DNA from: an uncultured Bacteroidales bacterium
GTDB lineage: Bacteria; Bacteroidota; Bacteroidia; Bacteroidales; Bacteroidaceae
Direction of reading: 5' to 3'
Assembly: GCA_902801485.1 (NCBI GenBank)
Contig: CADCIP010000006.1
Coordinates: 1 to 64,000, forward strand
DNA length: 64,000 nt
Each line of letters starts with the position of its first letter. The stretch's first letter is position 1. The position numbers were made by a program, and so were the translations under genes. Below are positions 29,927-39,797 of this stretch, one piece after another. The notes under the pieces are model-generated. The model was not told the origin of the DNA, ran no database searches, and saw only the letters and a list, made by a program, of their open reading frames with translations.

Positions 29927-31108
29927 TTAATACAGGAATCCGTAAACCCAGATAGGAATCTCCTGCTCAGCCCCTTCAGCAATGCCGGAAAGTGCATACA
30001 GCACATCGGTATTCTTACGCTTGGGGTGCTCCAGGCAAATGCGGAAGCGCTGCTTACCGTCAACAATAAACGTACTGCTACGGTCGCCGGCCTCCACCTT
30101 ATGACGCCCCCAAAGAGCATTCTGGAAGAAAGTCTCCATAAGTGTCTCCTCCTCAATCTTACCGGGAGACATCGCATACATCAAGTTCGTATTATGCAGA
30201 TACAGGCCAGACGGCTTCTTGGGGAATTCATCACCATGACGATATATCATATTCAGCAATCGGGCATCGCTCAGATACTTGATATAGTTCATCACTGTAG
30301 CACGGCTTGTCTGCATATCGCTGGCCAACTGACTGACGTTGGGAGCACCGGTACCGCCTGTTGCCAACAGGTACAGCAACTTCTTAATCTTAGTAAGGTA
30401 CTTCAGGTCAATCTGCTTAATGAGGAGAATATCTACCTCAATCATCATGTTCATGGTCTTAAGCAAATTCTCACTGAAATTACTGTTGTCCAAGAAGAAG
30501 GGATAATATCCGTGATGCAGGTAATTACGAAAATGCTCCAGAGGATCCACCTTTGCCAGAACCTCCTGAGCGATGCGCTCATGGCGATTCTGAATCTCGC
30601 GGATGCTGTAAGACTTAAAATTCTCGCCCGTCATCATATTCAGGTACTCGCGGAAAGAGAACCCCCTCAGGTTGTAGCTGTCCACGATGCCGTTCAGTTC
30701 AGGATTCTCCTCCTTTAGGCGCATAACACTACTACCAGTAAACACGACACGCAAGCGAGGAATACGATTATAAATCAGTCGTAGCTCATGACTCCAATCC
30801 GGCTGCTTGAATACCTGGTCTATAAGCAAAACCTGTCCGCCTGCCTGCTGAAACTCCTGCGCGAACTGGAACAATGTCTTTCCCTGGAAATAGAAGTTGT
30901 TCATATTGATATACAAACACCTTTTATCCCGTGGTGTGAAATGCTCCTTCGCATACTGAAGCAGGAATGTTGTCTTTCCTACGCCCCGACTACCCTTAAT
31001 TCCTATCAAACGTTGTTTCCAGTCAATTTCATCCATCAAAGCTCTCCTTACAGGAGCCTCTGTATGTTCTACAAGAAACTGATGAATCCGAAAGAATGTC
31101 TCTAACAT
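29927..31108 (-). CDS. AAA ATPase with DUF4143 C-terminal domain, 393 aa
   Basis: A P-loop ATPase of the archaeal-type AAA_14/DUF4143 family. Walker A is GSRGVGKTT near residue 38. LLIDQVFKQPDW near 95 is in the Walker B place, with the usual acidic residues partly replaced. RVVFTGSSVM near 120 is sensor 1. A winged-helix segment near residues 255-300 (VSQLASDMQTSRATVMNYIKYL) is followed by the DUF4143 nuclease-like fold. These genes are common in Bacteroidota and their role is unknown; some behave like toxin or DNA-repair components. It is transcribed alone from 31134-31164. Confidence 0.88.
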   Translation of the reverse strand: MLETFFRIHQFLVEHTEAPVRRALMDEIDWKQRLIGIKGSRGVGKTTFLLQYAKEHFTPRDKRCLYINMNNFYFQGKTLFQFAQEFQQAGGQVLLIDQVFKQPDWSHELRLIYNRIPRLRVVFTGSSVMRLKEENPELNGIVDSYNLRGFSFREYLNMMTGENFKSYSIREIQNRHERIAQEVLAKVDPLEHFRNYLHHGYYPFFLDNSNFSENLLKTMNMMIEVDILLIKQIDLKYLTKIKKLLYLLATGGTGAPNVSQLASDMQTSRATVMNYIKYLSDARLLNMIYRHGDEFPKKPSGLYLHNTNLMYAMSPGKIEEETLMETFFQNALWGRHKVEAGDRSSTFIVDGKQRFRICLEHPKRKNTDVLYALSGIAEGAEQEIPIWVYGFLY

Positions 31109-31133
31109 ACCCGAAATAGATTATTTTTCGGTG

Positions 31134-31164
31134 CAAAGATACTCTTTTTTTTGCAAATTGCAAA
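31134..31164 (-). promoter_or_regulatory. Promoter of the DUF4143 ATPase
   Basis: On the minus strand, TTTG (31161-31164), 19 nt, TATCTTTG (31134-31141). The ATG is at 31108. Confidence 0.7.
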
Positions 31165-31250
31165 CTCTACATAACAAAAAGTGCATTTTAGACCATTTTT
31201 TTATAATAATAAGGTTATAGGGGTGTGCATACCAGTGCTGCTGTATGGCC

Positions 31251-32144
31251 TTAACTGGTATAGAAGAGCGAGATAAGGAAAAAAACGGCGATAATGGCCG
31301 CGAGAATAAACACGAAAAAGACTATCATGGCGAGGAAGAAGTTCAGTAGGGTGCGCCAGTAACTGTAGCCTGACAATTGCTTAATGGGAATGACAATCAG
31401 CATTAAGAAACAACCCTCGAGTACCATGCTCAAACAGAAGAATTCGGAGAGAATAGAATAAAATTCTACCATATTCATGGAATAAACCATCGCGACAAAG
31501 AACTCGGAGAACCGGATTCCAGGATAGGCAGGACTCTTGCGGAAGAACAGGTAGAGGGGTCCCGAAAATAACAGCAGGCCCAACATGCTTACCAAGCCTA
31601 AGTGCTTCATAGTCCAATCATATACCCTGTCTGACACATTATCTATCTTTGTCAATAATTCTTTTTTTTCTTCATCCTTATCCGAGGTTTCTTCTTGTTC
31701 TTTTGCGTGGCTATCACTCATACCTTCACTGAACTGTTCCTGAGCTACCTGTAGGCGATCTTCCATCCTGATGTTCACGCCTGTCTCCACAAGCAGAGAA
31801 AGGGCTATAAACAGGAAGAACATCTTGAATGGCGGATAATAGGCCATCTGCATACCTTGCAGGTAGTCGCGAATCATGTAACCAGGACGCAGGATGAGAT
31901 CGCGTATGGTACGGAACATACCGCGATTGCCTAAACCCCATACATCGAGGAAAAGCAGAAATGCATTTTTGAAGGAGTAACGGCCTATCTTGGACGACTG
32001 TCCACAACGGGGACAGAAATTACCCTGAAATTGGGTTCCACACGTTGCGCACTGGTGTGTCTCTTCAGACATGGGAGCAACCTGATACGGCTGTTGCTGC
32101 CATTTCTGGAACTGTCTGTATTTCTCCTTTATTATTTCTATCAT
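31251..32144 (-). CDS. DUF3667 membrane protein with N-terminal zinc ribbon, 297 aa
   Basis: I chose the ATG at 32144 because it clears the mtgA stop at 32158. An ATG at 32177 in the same frame would overlap mtgA by 20 bases. A zinc-ribbon (CATCGTQF, FCPRCGQSS) near residues 32-52 is followed by GRYSFKNAFLLFLDVWGLGNRG and a DLILRPGYMIRDYL segment, the DUF3667 signature. Four or five membrane helices follow; a charged loop (SHAKEQEETSDKDEEKKE) separates the first from the rest. The function of this family is unknown. It is likely to be co-transcribed with mtgA. Confidence 0.85.
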   Translation of the reverse strand: MIEIIKEKYRQFQKWQQQPYQVAPMSEETHQCATCGTQFQGNFCPRCGQSSKIGRYSFKNAFLLFLDVWGLGNRGMFRTIRDLILRPGYMIRDYLQGMQMAYYPPFKMFFLFIALSLLVETGVNIRMEDRLQVAQEQFSEGMSDSHAKEQEETSDKDEEKKELLTKIDNVSDRVYDWTMKHLGLVSMLGLLLFSGPLYLFFRKSPAYPGIRFSEFFVAMVYSMNMVEFYSILSEFFCLSMVLEGCFLMLIVIPIKQLSGYSYWRTLLNFFLAMIVFFVFILAAIIAVFFLISLFYTS

Positions 32145-32157
32145 GGCTGTTAAGGTT

Positions 32158-32841
32158 TTATTCTTTAGGGAATACATCGATATGACGCATCTGTTTCATA
32201 ATGGCAGTCTGACGTTTTAACATATAAGCCGATGGGGTCTTACTGCTGAACTTCAGCGGATTAGGCAATGTTGCAGCAATAAGGGCACAGTTGGCACGGG
32301 TTAGCTCGGAAGAGGAACGTCCGAAGTGTTGCTGCGCCACTGCTTCGGCTCCGTAAATACCATCTCCCATCTCGATGGAATTGAGGTAAACCTCCATTAT
32401 CCTATGCTTGCTCCAAATAAGCTCAATGAGGCACGTGAAATAAACTTCCAACCCTTTACGTACCCAACTGTGGGCAGGCCAAAGGAAAACGTTCTTGGCC
32501 GTCTGTTGGGAAATGGTGCTGCCGCCTCTGTGTCGCTTGCCCGCCCGACTCTCTTCGATAGCTGCATCGATGGCTTTGAAATCGAAACCGTGATGTTTCA
32601 GATACAACTGGTCTTCGCTGGCCATAACTGCAACGGGCATGTATATAGACATCTCGTCAAGTGGCACCCAATGATGGCGAAGCCTTATCTTCTCACCATG
32701 CGCTACCTGCTGACAGCAACGGATTACCATCAGGGGGGTAACATAAATAGGTACCCAACGATAGGCTACAACAGCAAGGATTGTGCTTCCGAAGAACAGA
32801 AGCACAATCCATTGCATTATTTTCTGAATTTTCTTGAGCAT
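32158..32841 (-). CDS. mtgA: Monofunctional peptidoglycan glycosyltransferase, 227 aa
   Basis: A GT51 enzyme that polymerises lipid II into glycan strands at the outer face of the inner membrane. It has one N-terminal membrane anchor (10-30). The family's five motifs are visible: ASEDQLYLKHHGFD (with the catalytic Glu) near residue 74, RGGSTISQQTAKNVFLWP near 105, WSKHRIMEVYLNSIEMG near 145 and GIYGAEAVAQQHFG near 162. It has no transpeptidase domain. It is upstream of DUF3667 and preceded by a GC-rich repeat that separates it from the OmpA-family gene. Confidence 0.95.
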   Translation of the reverse strand: MLKKIQKIMQWIVLLFFGSTILAVVAYRWVPIYVTPLMVIRCCQQVAHGEKIRLRHHWVPLDEMSIYMPVAVMASEDQLYLKHHGFDFKAIDAAIEESRAGKRHRGGSTISQQTAKNVFLWPAHSWVRKGLEVYFTCLIELIWSKHRIMEVYLNSIEMGDGIYGAEAVAQQHFGRSSSELTRANCALIAATLPNPLKFSSKTPSAYMLKRQTAIMKQMRHIDVFPKE

Positions 32842-32848
32842 AAGAGTT

Positions 32849-32875
32849 CTCCCCTTAGAGGAGGGAGTTGGAGGT
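32849..32875. repeat. GC-rich palindromic repeat, copy I
   Basis: An imperfect copy: CTCCCC at 32849-32854, then GGAGGGAGTTGGAGG. It lies in the 39-bp gap between the OmpA-family gene and mtgA and is the rightmost member of the family that I see. Confidence 0.5.
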
Positions 32876-32880
32876 AGCTT

Positions 32881-33606
32881 TTACTGCAGCGTTCCTTCGT
32901 TAGCAGCCTTTACCATTGCGTCGCTGGCATACAGATAAACCTCTACACGGCGGCTGGCATTTCTGTCCTCCTTGCCGTTGGCATCGTAAACAAGATACTG
33001 AGGATCCTCGCCATAGCCAGTAGCACTCTTAATCTGAGAAGCGCTTACACCACAACTATTTGTCAAGAAACCGCGAACTGAGTTCGCACGACTCTGGCTC
33101 AATGTCAGGTTGGTTTCGTCTGAACCGTCGCTGCTGGCAAAACCATAGATGGCTACATCACAGTCGGTATAGACATTCAGCACATTGTTGGCAAACTGGC
33201 GAAGAGAGTTTTGTGCCTTAGCCTGCAAATCGCTTTTACCTACCTTAAAGAGGATGCCATTGTCGAAGGTTACCTTAACGGCTTCCAGACCATTCTTGTC
33301 GGTAACAGTAGAAACCTCGGCATTATCTACTGCCTCAGCAGCAGCCTTAGCCTTATCCATCTTCTTACCAATCAGGATACCTGCTGTGGTACCTCCGGCC
33401 ACACCAACACCGGCACCAATGGCAGCACCCAACTTGGCACCACTTGAGCCACCGGCTAACGCACCGATAGCAGCACCCAGGCCTGCGCCTAAAGCACCAC
33501 CGCCAGCACCACCGATAAGTCCACCCTTTGTGGTGTTATTCATGTTACATCCGGAAACCAAAAGAGCTACAGAGAGAACCCCAATAAATCCTTTCATACC
33601 TTTCAT
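32881..33606 (-). CDS. OmpA-family lipoprotein with glycine zipper, 241 aa
   Basis: A lipoprotein signal (MKGMKGFIGVLSVALLVSGC) puts the lipidated cysteine at residue 20. A long glycine zipper follows at 28-80 (GGLIGGAGGGALGAGLGAAIG), as in YMGG/SLP-type membrane proteins. The C-terminal 120 residues are an OmpA peptidoglycan-binding domain: YGFASSDGSDETNLTLSQSR and a closing NRRVEVYLY segment. It would anchor the outer membrane to the cell wall. It is divergent from proS. Confidence 0.92.
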   Translation of the reverse strand: MKGMKGFIGVLSVALLVSGCNMNNTTKGGLIGGAGGGALGAGLGAAIGALAGGSSGAKLGAAIGAGVGVAGGTTAGILIGKKMDKAKAAAEAVDNAEVSTVTDKNGLEAVKVTFDNGILFKVGKSDLQAKAQNSLRQFANNVLNVYTDCDVAIYGFASSDGSDETNLTLSQSRANSVRGFLTNSCGVSASQIKSATGYGEDPQYLVYDANGKEDRNASRRVEVYLYASDAMVKAANEGTLQ

Positions 33607-33780
33607 ATAATTCTTTATTTTAATAGTTAAACATTTTCATTGTTAAAATCTCGCCGCAAAGTTACACATTTTTGAAAAGAAGCATACAAAATCCACGTTT
33701 TTTTAGTATTTTTGCAGCGGTTTTAACATAAAGGAAGGGCAAAAACCCATATTTCAGATAAATAAAAAAGGAGAAATATA

Positions 33781-35259
33781 ATGGCAAAAGAATTGGAATT
33801 CCTCACAAAACGCAGTGAGGACTATAGCAAATGGTATAACGAATTGGTGGTAAAAGCCGACTTGGCAGAACAGTCTGATGTACGTGGATGTATGGTCATC
33901 AAGCCATACGGCTATGCCATCTGGGAAAAGATGCAGCGTGTGCTGGACGACATGTTCAAGGAGACGGGTGTACAGAATGCTTATTTCCCCTTGCTTATTC
34001 CCAAAAGTTTCCTCTCGAAAGAGGCTGAGCATGTTGAGGGATTCGCCAAGGAGTGTGCCGTGGTAACCCACTACCGTTTGAAGACAAACGAGACACACGA
34101 TGGAGTGGTAGTTGATCCTGCTGCCCGTCTGGAAGAGGAACTTATCATCCGTCCCACCTCGGAAACTATTATATGGAATACTTTCAAGAATTGGATTCAG
34201 AGCTATCGCGATCTGCCTCTGCTGGTGAACCAGTGGTGTAACGTGATGCGTTGGGAAATGCGTACCCGTCTGTTCTTGCGTACCAGCGAATTCTTATGGC
34301 AGGAGGGACATACGGCTCATGCTACCCGCGAGGAAGCAGAAGCACGTGCCCAGCAGATGCTGAAGGTGTATGCCGACTTTGCCGAGAACTATATGGCGGT
34401 ACCCGTTGTGCAGGGTGTTAAGAGCGAGACAGAACGTTTCGCCGGTGCCCTCGACACATATACCATCGAGGCTATGATGCAGGACGGAAAGGCACTGCAG
34501 AGCGGAACAAGCCACTTCCTGGGCCAGAACTTCGGAAAGGCTTTCGATGTTCAGTTCCTGAACAAGGACAACAAGCCCGAATATGCATGGGCAACAAGCT
34601 GGGGTGTCAGTACCCGTCTGATGGGTGCCCTCATCATGACACACTCCGACGATAACGGACTGGTACTTCCTCCAGCGTTGGCTCCTACCCAGGTTGTCAT
34701 TATTCCTATTGGCAAGCCTGCACAGATGGAGCAGTTGGATGCCAAGGCTGCTGAGATTGTCAAGAATCTGAAGGCTATGGGCATCAGCGTTAAGTACGAC
34801 AATGCCGACAACAAGCGTCCTGGCTTTAAGTTTGCCGACTATGAGCTGAAGGGCGTTCCCGTTCGTCTGGTACTGGGTGCTCGCGATTTGGAACAGGGCC
34901 TTGTAGAGATTATGCGTCGTGATACCTTAGAGAAGGAGAATGTTAGCATCGAAGGCATTGAGCAGTATATCAAAAACCTGCTTGACGAGATTCAGCAGAA
35001 TATCTTCCAGAAGGCAAAGACTTTCCGTGATGCTCACATCTACGAGTGCGAGAACTACGAGGAGTTCAAGGAGCGTGTAAAGGATGGCGGCTTTTTCCTC
35101 TGTCACTGGGACGGCACAGCCGAGACAGAGGCTCAGATTAAGGAAGAGACACAGGCTACCATACGTTGCGTGCCCTTCGGTGTAGAGCAGACTCCCGGCA
35201 CGGATATGGTAAGCGGCAAACCTGCTAAGGCTCGCGTACTGATAGCAAGAAGCTACTAA
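33781..35259 (+). CDS. proS: Prolyl-tRNA synthetase (ProS type 3), 492 aa
   Basis: A class II aminoacyl-tRNA synthetase of the archaeal/eukaryotic-like ProS group, which Bacteroidota use. Class II motifs: [16 protein letters not shown] (motif 1 area), [12 protein letters not shown] and [21 protein letters not shown] (motif 2), and [19 protein letters not shown] (motif 3). An anticodon-binding domain and a C-terminal zinc-fold-like region follow, and the protein ends in a tyrosine (IARSY), as is usual for this group. It lacks the bacterial editing insertion. Four bases separate it from the next gene. Confidence 0.97.
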   Translation: MAKELEFLTKRSEDYSKWYNELVVKADLAEQSDVRGCMVIKPYGYAIWEKMQRVLDDMFKETGVQNAYFPLLIPKSFLSKEAEHVEGFAKECAVVTHYRLKTNETHDGVVVDPAARLEEELIIRPTSETIIWNTFKNWIQSYRDLPLLVNQWCNVMRWEMRTRLFLRTSEFLWQEGHTAHATREEAEARAQQMLKVYADFAENYMAVPVVQGVKSETERFAGALDTYTIEAMMQDGKALQSGTSHFLGQNFGKAFDVQFLNKDNKPEYAWATSWGVSTRLMGALIMTHSDDNGLVLPPALAPTQVVIIPIGKPAQMEQLDAKAAEIVKNLKAMGISVKYDNADNKRPGFKFADYELKGVPVRLVLGARDLEQGLVEIMRRDTLEKENVSIEGIEQYIKNLLDEIQQNIFQKAKTFRDAHIYECENYEEFKERVKDGGFFLCHWDGTAETEAQIKEETQATIRCVPFGVEQTPGTDMVSGKPAKARVLIARSY

Positions 35260-35263
35260 GCAC

Positions 35264-36514
35264 ATGAGACCGGGAATCTGGATAAGCACGCTCTTTGCAG
35301 CCGAGGAGATTCCGTCTGCCATCGTTACCTTTGTGGCTTTACTGATGTTCCTGCAGATAGGAGCATCCATAACCCTTTCTACTGCATTAGCCGCCCTACT
35401 TTTCCTGCCCTGCATACTCAAGTCCTTCCTTAGGACATGGGTGCGCAGGGCCGGTCATTTTAGGGAGATACTGCTTCTTACGGAAGGATTGCTCTGCATC
35501 ACGCTTTTTGCCCTTGCCGGTGCCTTTACGCAAGGGATATGGTATGTTTTCTGTGCGCTTATGCTTACCAGCTTCCTGGTGGCCTGGCACGAGTTGGCTG
35601 CCCGTATGTACTACGAGCGTATGCTCTATCCGCGTCAGCAGAAATACTATACCAATCTGAAGATAGCCTCGGCCCAACTGGCAGTAATCCTCACCTACGG
35701 GGTACTGATTATCCTGGTAGGCAATCTGGAGGTTTTCTTCCGCCAGATCAGGCACTCGTGGTCAATGGGTTGCTACATGACGGCTGGTGCTTTTATGTTC
35801 TTTACCGTGATGCACATACTTATCCTTCGCACACCGCAAATAGGCAACCAGAGACAAAAGCATAGCATGGGGGCTTCGGTAATGGCCGAAGTACATGTGA
35901 TAGAACGCATAAGGGAACAGCCTAACTGGTGGAAATATGTTCTTTGTCTTTTCCTGATGATGATACCTCAGAGCCTGATGTTTTTTTCGCGCGTACATTA
36001 TTTATTTGATAAGGTAGCTAACGGAGGACTTGGATGCACCCTTCAGGAGATAGGATTTGCACAGGGAACCGTAGGTGTGATTGCTTTTACATTGGGACTA
36101 ACTATCGGTCGGAGCCTGATGCGCTGGATTCCTGTTCAGAAACTCTTTTGGCCACTGACCTTCATTTTAGGTCTTTCGCCTGCCGTCTATTTTTTCATGA
36201 CCATTGATGCGCCCAACAATTTAGTGGCACTTTGTGTTGCCACATTCCATTCGCAACTACTCTTCGGTCTGGGTTTCTGCATCTGTCGCGTTCCCATCAG
36301 TATGATTTCTGGCGAACGTTACCGCAACTGTGCCAACCTGCTCAGTGTTCCTCTGGTAGCAACATGTATGCTCCTGCCTATGATAGCAAGCGGATTCCTT
36401 GTCGTATGGCTGGGCTATCACCAGTTCTTTCTGATAAACACCCTATCGGCTCCCATCTGCTGGTTACTCATTTTCAGTATCAGTAGAGGAATTTCACCGG
36501 CCAGTGGCCAGTGA
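35264..36514 (+). CDS. Diverged AmpG-like MFS protein, 416 aa
   Basis: A twelve-helix MFS protein. Several points line up with the AmpG homolog at 60118: the opening STLFAAEEIP against PTLYFAEALP, VAWHELAARMYYERML against THDIAADGFYILGL, and EIGFAQGTVGVIAFTLGL against VGFAYGTIGVCGLLAGG. Identity is low and several charged positions differ, so its substrate may not be muropeptides. It follows proS by four bases and probably shares its transcript. A hairpin without a T tract covers the stop (36490-36516). Confidence 0.75.
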   Translation: MRPGIWISTLFAAEEIPSAIVTFVALLMFLQIGASITLSTALAALLFLPCILKSFLRTWVRRAGHFREILLLTEGLLCITLFALAGAFTQGIWYVFCALMLTSFLVAWHELAARMYYERMLYPRQQKYYTNLKIASAQLAVILTYGVLIILVGNLEVFFRQIRHSWSMGCYMTAGAFMFFTVMHILILRTPQIGNQRQKHSMGASVMAEVHVIERIREQPNWWKYVLCLFLMMIPQSLMFFSRVHYLFDKVANGGLGCTLQEIGFAQGTVGVIAFTLGLTIGRSLMRWIPVQKLFWPLTFILGLSPAVYFFMTIDAPNNLVALCVATFHSQLLFGLGFCICRVPISMISGERYRNCANLLSVPLVATCMLLPMIASGFLVVWLGYHQFFLINTLSAPICWLLIFSISRGISPASGQ

Positions 36515-36527
36515 AAAACCTTATGTG

Positions 36528-36629
36528 AGTCTCGCAAATGCTATTTTCAAAAAAAATTTTTTCAGTTGATTTTATTATATTTTCTTGCAGGTCTCATTTC
36601 AGAATGTTATATTATGTGCATGCGAGACT
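36528..36629. repeat. Inverted repeat in the 293-bp gap before the metallopeptidase
   Basis: AGTCTCGCA at 36528-36536 pairs with TGCGAGACT at 36621-36629, and both arms are close to a TTATGTG. The 84 bp between are AT-rich. The rest of the gap (36630-36760) has a CAT/CAG-rich low-complexity stretch and no gene. It may be the ends of a small lost element. Confidence 0.4.
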
Positions 36630-36760
36630 TCAGCCATCATCCCTCAGACATCAGCCCTCTTCCATCATACATCTTTAGGCTGTTTTTAGCGAAGCGAGGT
36701 TTTTTTTGACTTCGTCGAAAATACTTTCGCTCGGGAATAAAAAGAAAAGTAAACATTTCT

Positions 36761-36791
36761 TTTGTATTCCGCTCACTTAATCGTAACTTTG
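36761..36791 (+). promoter_or_regulatory. Promoter of the DUF6055 metallopeptidase
   Basis: TTTG at 36761-36764, 19 nt, TAACTTTG at 36784-36791. The ATG at 36808 leaves a leader of only about 10 nt. Confidence 0.75.
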
Positions 36792-36807
36792 CCAACAAAA
36801 AAGCATT

Positions 36808-38079
36808 ATGAAGCATATTCTCTTACTATCCCTGTTAATTGCCGCAAGCATATTGTGTTCACTGGCTCAGCAAACACAAACCGCTACAGGTTACACGCTC
36901 CCGAAAGGAAAGAAGATATACATCCCCTTAGAGTTACGCAACAATGATTTTACAGATAAAGAATCGCAATGGAGCTACTACCGAATGGCCTGCACGCCCA
37001 ATCTTGTATGTTTCTGGGAGAAGGGATTTGGCGATGACTTGAGCAAAGCGCCCGACCTGGAAGGACACCGCATGACGGTTGACCTGGACAACCTTCTGTC
37101 CAGATTGGAATACTTCTATTACGTCTATCGCGACATGATGGGTTTTCTGCTTCCAGACAGTAAAGCCGAGGAATACAGGATGATGGTAATGCTGAAATAC
37201 TCGCTGGAAGGCACTGCATACGGCGGAGCCTATGACAATCAGATAGGAACTCTCTGGATTACTCCTGTACGTGTTCAGGACAAGACGCTTAACTGTATAG
37301 CACACGAGTTAGGTCATTCTTTCCAATCCCAGATATCCTGCGACGGCAGAGGCGGTTATGGCGGCAGTATCTACGAGACAAGTGCGCAGTGGATGCTCTG
37401 GCAGGTAAACCCCAGATGGACAACAGACGAGCACTACCATTGGGAGGACTACAAGAAGGATATTCACCTAAGCCTCTTTCATCCTAAAAACATGTATCAT
37501 GCACCTTACGTTTTGGAATACTGGAGTTTCCTGCATGGCATCACTTGTATTGCCGATATGTTTCGTGGTGTAAGGAGAGAAGAGAATTTTCCACAGGCAT
37601 ATATGCGAATGTATAATGTGGACCTTAAGAAAATGGGTGACGAACTACTGGATTGCTATAGTCGTCTTATCACATTCGACTTCCCTGACAAACGCAAGGA
37701 AAGTGAACGCTATTCCTGCGAATTGCTAAGCCAGATGACAGATACCCTTGGCGGTTGGAAGAAACCCGTGAAAGTGCCCGAGACATACGGGTTTAACGTT
37801 GTCGAAATTACACTGCCAGAAGTGGGCAAGCGTGTAAAAATGCAATTCCAGGGTCTTTCCAAGGATGACAATATAGGTTATCGCTACGGTCTTGTTGCCA
37901 TAGACAATTTCAACAACCCAACCTATCTGGGCACCAACTCCGAGTTGAAGAAGACGCTATCCTATACCAATCCAGGTAACATAAAGAAGCTGTTTCTTGT
38001 AGTAGTAGGATGTCCCACCAAGACGTATGAGGGGAACAGTAAAGAATCTGTCCTTTATCCCTACATGATAAGGTTCTAG
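36808..38079 (+). CDS. Secreted zinc metallopeptidase-like protein (DUF6055 type), 423 aa
   Basis: The signal peptide ends LCSLAQ (1-21). CIAHELGHSFQSQ near residue 170 is an HExGH zinc-binding motif with the catalytic Glu. YETSAQWMLWQVNP near 191 is the downstream conserved block. The C-terminal 110 residues resemble a beta-sandwich. I assign it to the DUF6055 group of Bacteroidota by overall pattern; targets are unknown. It has its own promoter and no operon partner. Confidence 0.75.
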   Translation: MKHILLLSLLIAASILCSLAQQTQTATGYTLPKGKKIYIPLELRNNDFTDKESQWSYYRMACTPNLVCFWEKGFGDDLSKAPDLEGHRMTVDLDNLLSRLEYFYYVYRDMMGFLLPDSKAEEYRMMVMLKYSLEGTAYGGAYDNQIGTLWITPVRVQDKTLNCIAHELGHSFQSQISCDGRGGYGGSIYETSAQWMLWQVNPRWTTDEHYHWEDYKKDIHLSLFHPKNMYHAPYVLEYWSFLHGITCIADMFRGVRREENFPQAYMRMYNVDLKKMGDELLDCYSRLITFDFPDKRKESERYSCELLSQMTDTLGGWKKPVKVPETYGFNVVEITLPEVGKRVKMQFQGLSKDDNIGYRYGLVAIDNFNNPTYLGTNSELKKTLSYTNPGNIKKLFLVVVGCPTKTYEGNSKESVLYPYMIRF

Positions 38080-38118
38080 TTCCTGAAAACATATTTATTA
38101 TTATTGACTGAAGTTTCG

Positions 38119-38192
38119 GAAGTTAAAGGGGAAGTTAAAGGGGAAGTTAAAATGGGAGTTAAAAATGGGAGTTAAAAAGGGAGTTAAAAAGG
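38119..38192. repeat. Tandem GGGAAGTTAAA-type repeats
   Basis: About six units of 12-14 bp built on AGTTAAA followed by a G run, drifting from GGGGAAGTTAAA to GGGAGTTAAAAA. The 239-bp gap also has a small AGCCAG/CTGGCT hairpin (38223-38238). No promoter is clear. Confidence 0.75.
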
Positions 38193-38318
38193 ACGACAGT
38201 TATACACGTGCAGAACAAACGTCCAGCCAGTTTGCTGGCTTAAATTCCTGCGCGTAGCGCATAACTCCCTGTTTAACTTCATCTTATAACTCCAGAAACT
38301 TAAATTATTGATGCTATC

Positions 38319-39716
38319 ATGAAAAAAGACACCTACATCCGCCGCAGGGCGACACTGAAGAGGGAAATGGGCAGCGGACTGCTACTCTTTCTGGGTAATA
38401 ATGAGGTAGGTATGAACTATGCCGATAATACATATCGTTTCCGTCAGGATTCCAGTTTCCTGTATTTCTTCGGTCTCGACTATGCCGGACTGGCTTCAGT
38501 TATCGACATTGATAACGACACAGAGATTGTTTTTGGTAACGAACTGACCATCGACGATATTGTATGGACGGGTACACAGCCTACGCTCAGCGAGAAAGCT
38601 TCTGCCGTTGGTATATCAAAGACATTGCCGCTGGGTGATTTGAAAAAATATATAAACAGATCACTCGCCAAGGGACAGACGGTTCATTTTCTCCCACCCT
38701 ACAGAGGAGACCACAGTGTGTGGCTGTGGGAATTACTTGGCATAGAGCCTAAAGCACAGACCGCTATGGCCTCTGTGGCGCTGATTAAAGCCATCGTTGC
38801 ACAACGCAACCATAAGGACGAGGAAGAAATCCAAGCCATTGAGGAATCTGTTGATTTAAGTACCAAGATGCATTTGGCTGCCTATCGTATGGTGCTCCCA
38901 GGAGTCCATGAATCGCAGGTAGCAGCTGCCGTTGAGGAGGTTGCCTGTCGCAACGGCAATGTATTGGCATTCCCCACTATCGCTACGGTACAGGGACAAG
39001 TACTTCATAACCATGGGTTTATCCACCAACTAAAGGAGGGAGACATTTTCCTGCTCGATGCCGGGGCGGAGACCAAGGAGCATTATGCCGGAGACCTGTC
39101 TTCATCGATACCTGTCAGCGAACGTTTTACAGACAGACAGGCTGAGGTCTATAATATCCATCTGGAAAGTTTCTATGCTGCCGTTGACAAGCTAAAGCCC
39201 GGCGTTCCCTTCCGTGAGGCGCACATTGCTGCTGCCACGAAAATTGCCGAGGGGATGAAACAACTTGGACTGATGAAAGGCGACCCGGCCGAAGCAGCAG
39301 AGACAGGTGCATACGCTATGTTCTTCCCCTGCGGACTAGGGCACATGATGGGACTTGATGTTCACGACATGGAGAACCTGGGTGAACAATATGTGGGCTA
39401 TGCCGATGGGATGGAAAAGAGCAAACAGTTTGGCTTTAAGTCATTGCGGTTGGCCCGTCCGCTGGAGCCGGGCTTCGTGTTTACAGTGGAGCCAGGCATC
39501 TATTTTATTCCCGAACTAATGGACAAGTGGCGTGCCGAACATCTGTTCAAGGATTTCATCTGCTACGACAAGCTTGACGCCTGGCGCAACTTCACCGGAC
39601 TACGCAATGAACTCAACTACTTGATAACCTCCACTGGTGCACGCCTGTTGGGCCATATCAAGAAGCCAATGACAATAGAGGAGGTTTACGAAGCCAAGAA
39701 TAATAACCTGAAGTAA
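38319..39716 (+). CDS. pepP: Xaa-Pro aminopeptidase (M24B), 465 aa
   Basis: Removes N-terminal residues that precede proline. An AMP_N domain (1-170) is followed by the pita-bread M24 domain. The five metal ligands are in place: DAGAE near residue 250, GDLSSS near 262, GLGHMMGLDVHD near 344 and EPGIYF near 390, with a final glutamate in the NELNYL segment near 428. The length is right. No signal peptide is seen, so it is cytoplasmic. Confidence 0.95.
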   Translation: MKKDTYIRRRATLKREMGSGLLLFLGNNEVGMNYADNTYRFRQDSSFLYFFGLDYAGLASVIDIDNDTEIVFGNELTIDDIVWTGTQPTLSEKASAVGISKTLPLGDLKKYINRSLAKGQTVHFLPPYRGDHSVWLWELLGIEPKAQTAMASVALIKAIVAQRNHKDEEEIQAIEESVDLSTKMHLAAYRMVLPGVHESQVAAAVEEVACRNGNVLAFPTIATVQGQVLHNHGFIHQLKEGDIFLLDAGAETKEHYAGDLSSSIPVSERFTDRQAEVYNIHLESFYAAVDKLKPGVPFREAHIAAATKIAEGMKQLGLMKGDPAEAAETGAYAMFFPCGLGHMMGLDVHDMENLGEQYVGYADGMEKSKQFGFKSLRLARPLEPGFVFTVEPGIYFIPELMDKWRAEHLFKDFICYDKLDAWRNFTGLRNELNYLITSTGARLLGHIKKPMTIEEVYEAKNNNLK

Positions 39717-39797
39717 AAAATGATGGTCAGCTGATCATTAGCATCATGGATGGCTATCGCCAATCCACGAGTAAACTTTCTCTCGTAGCAAGGTAAG

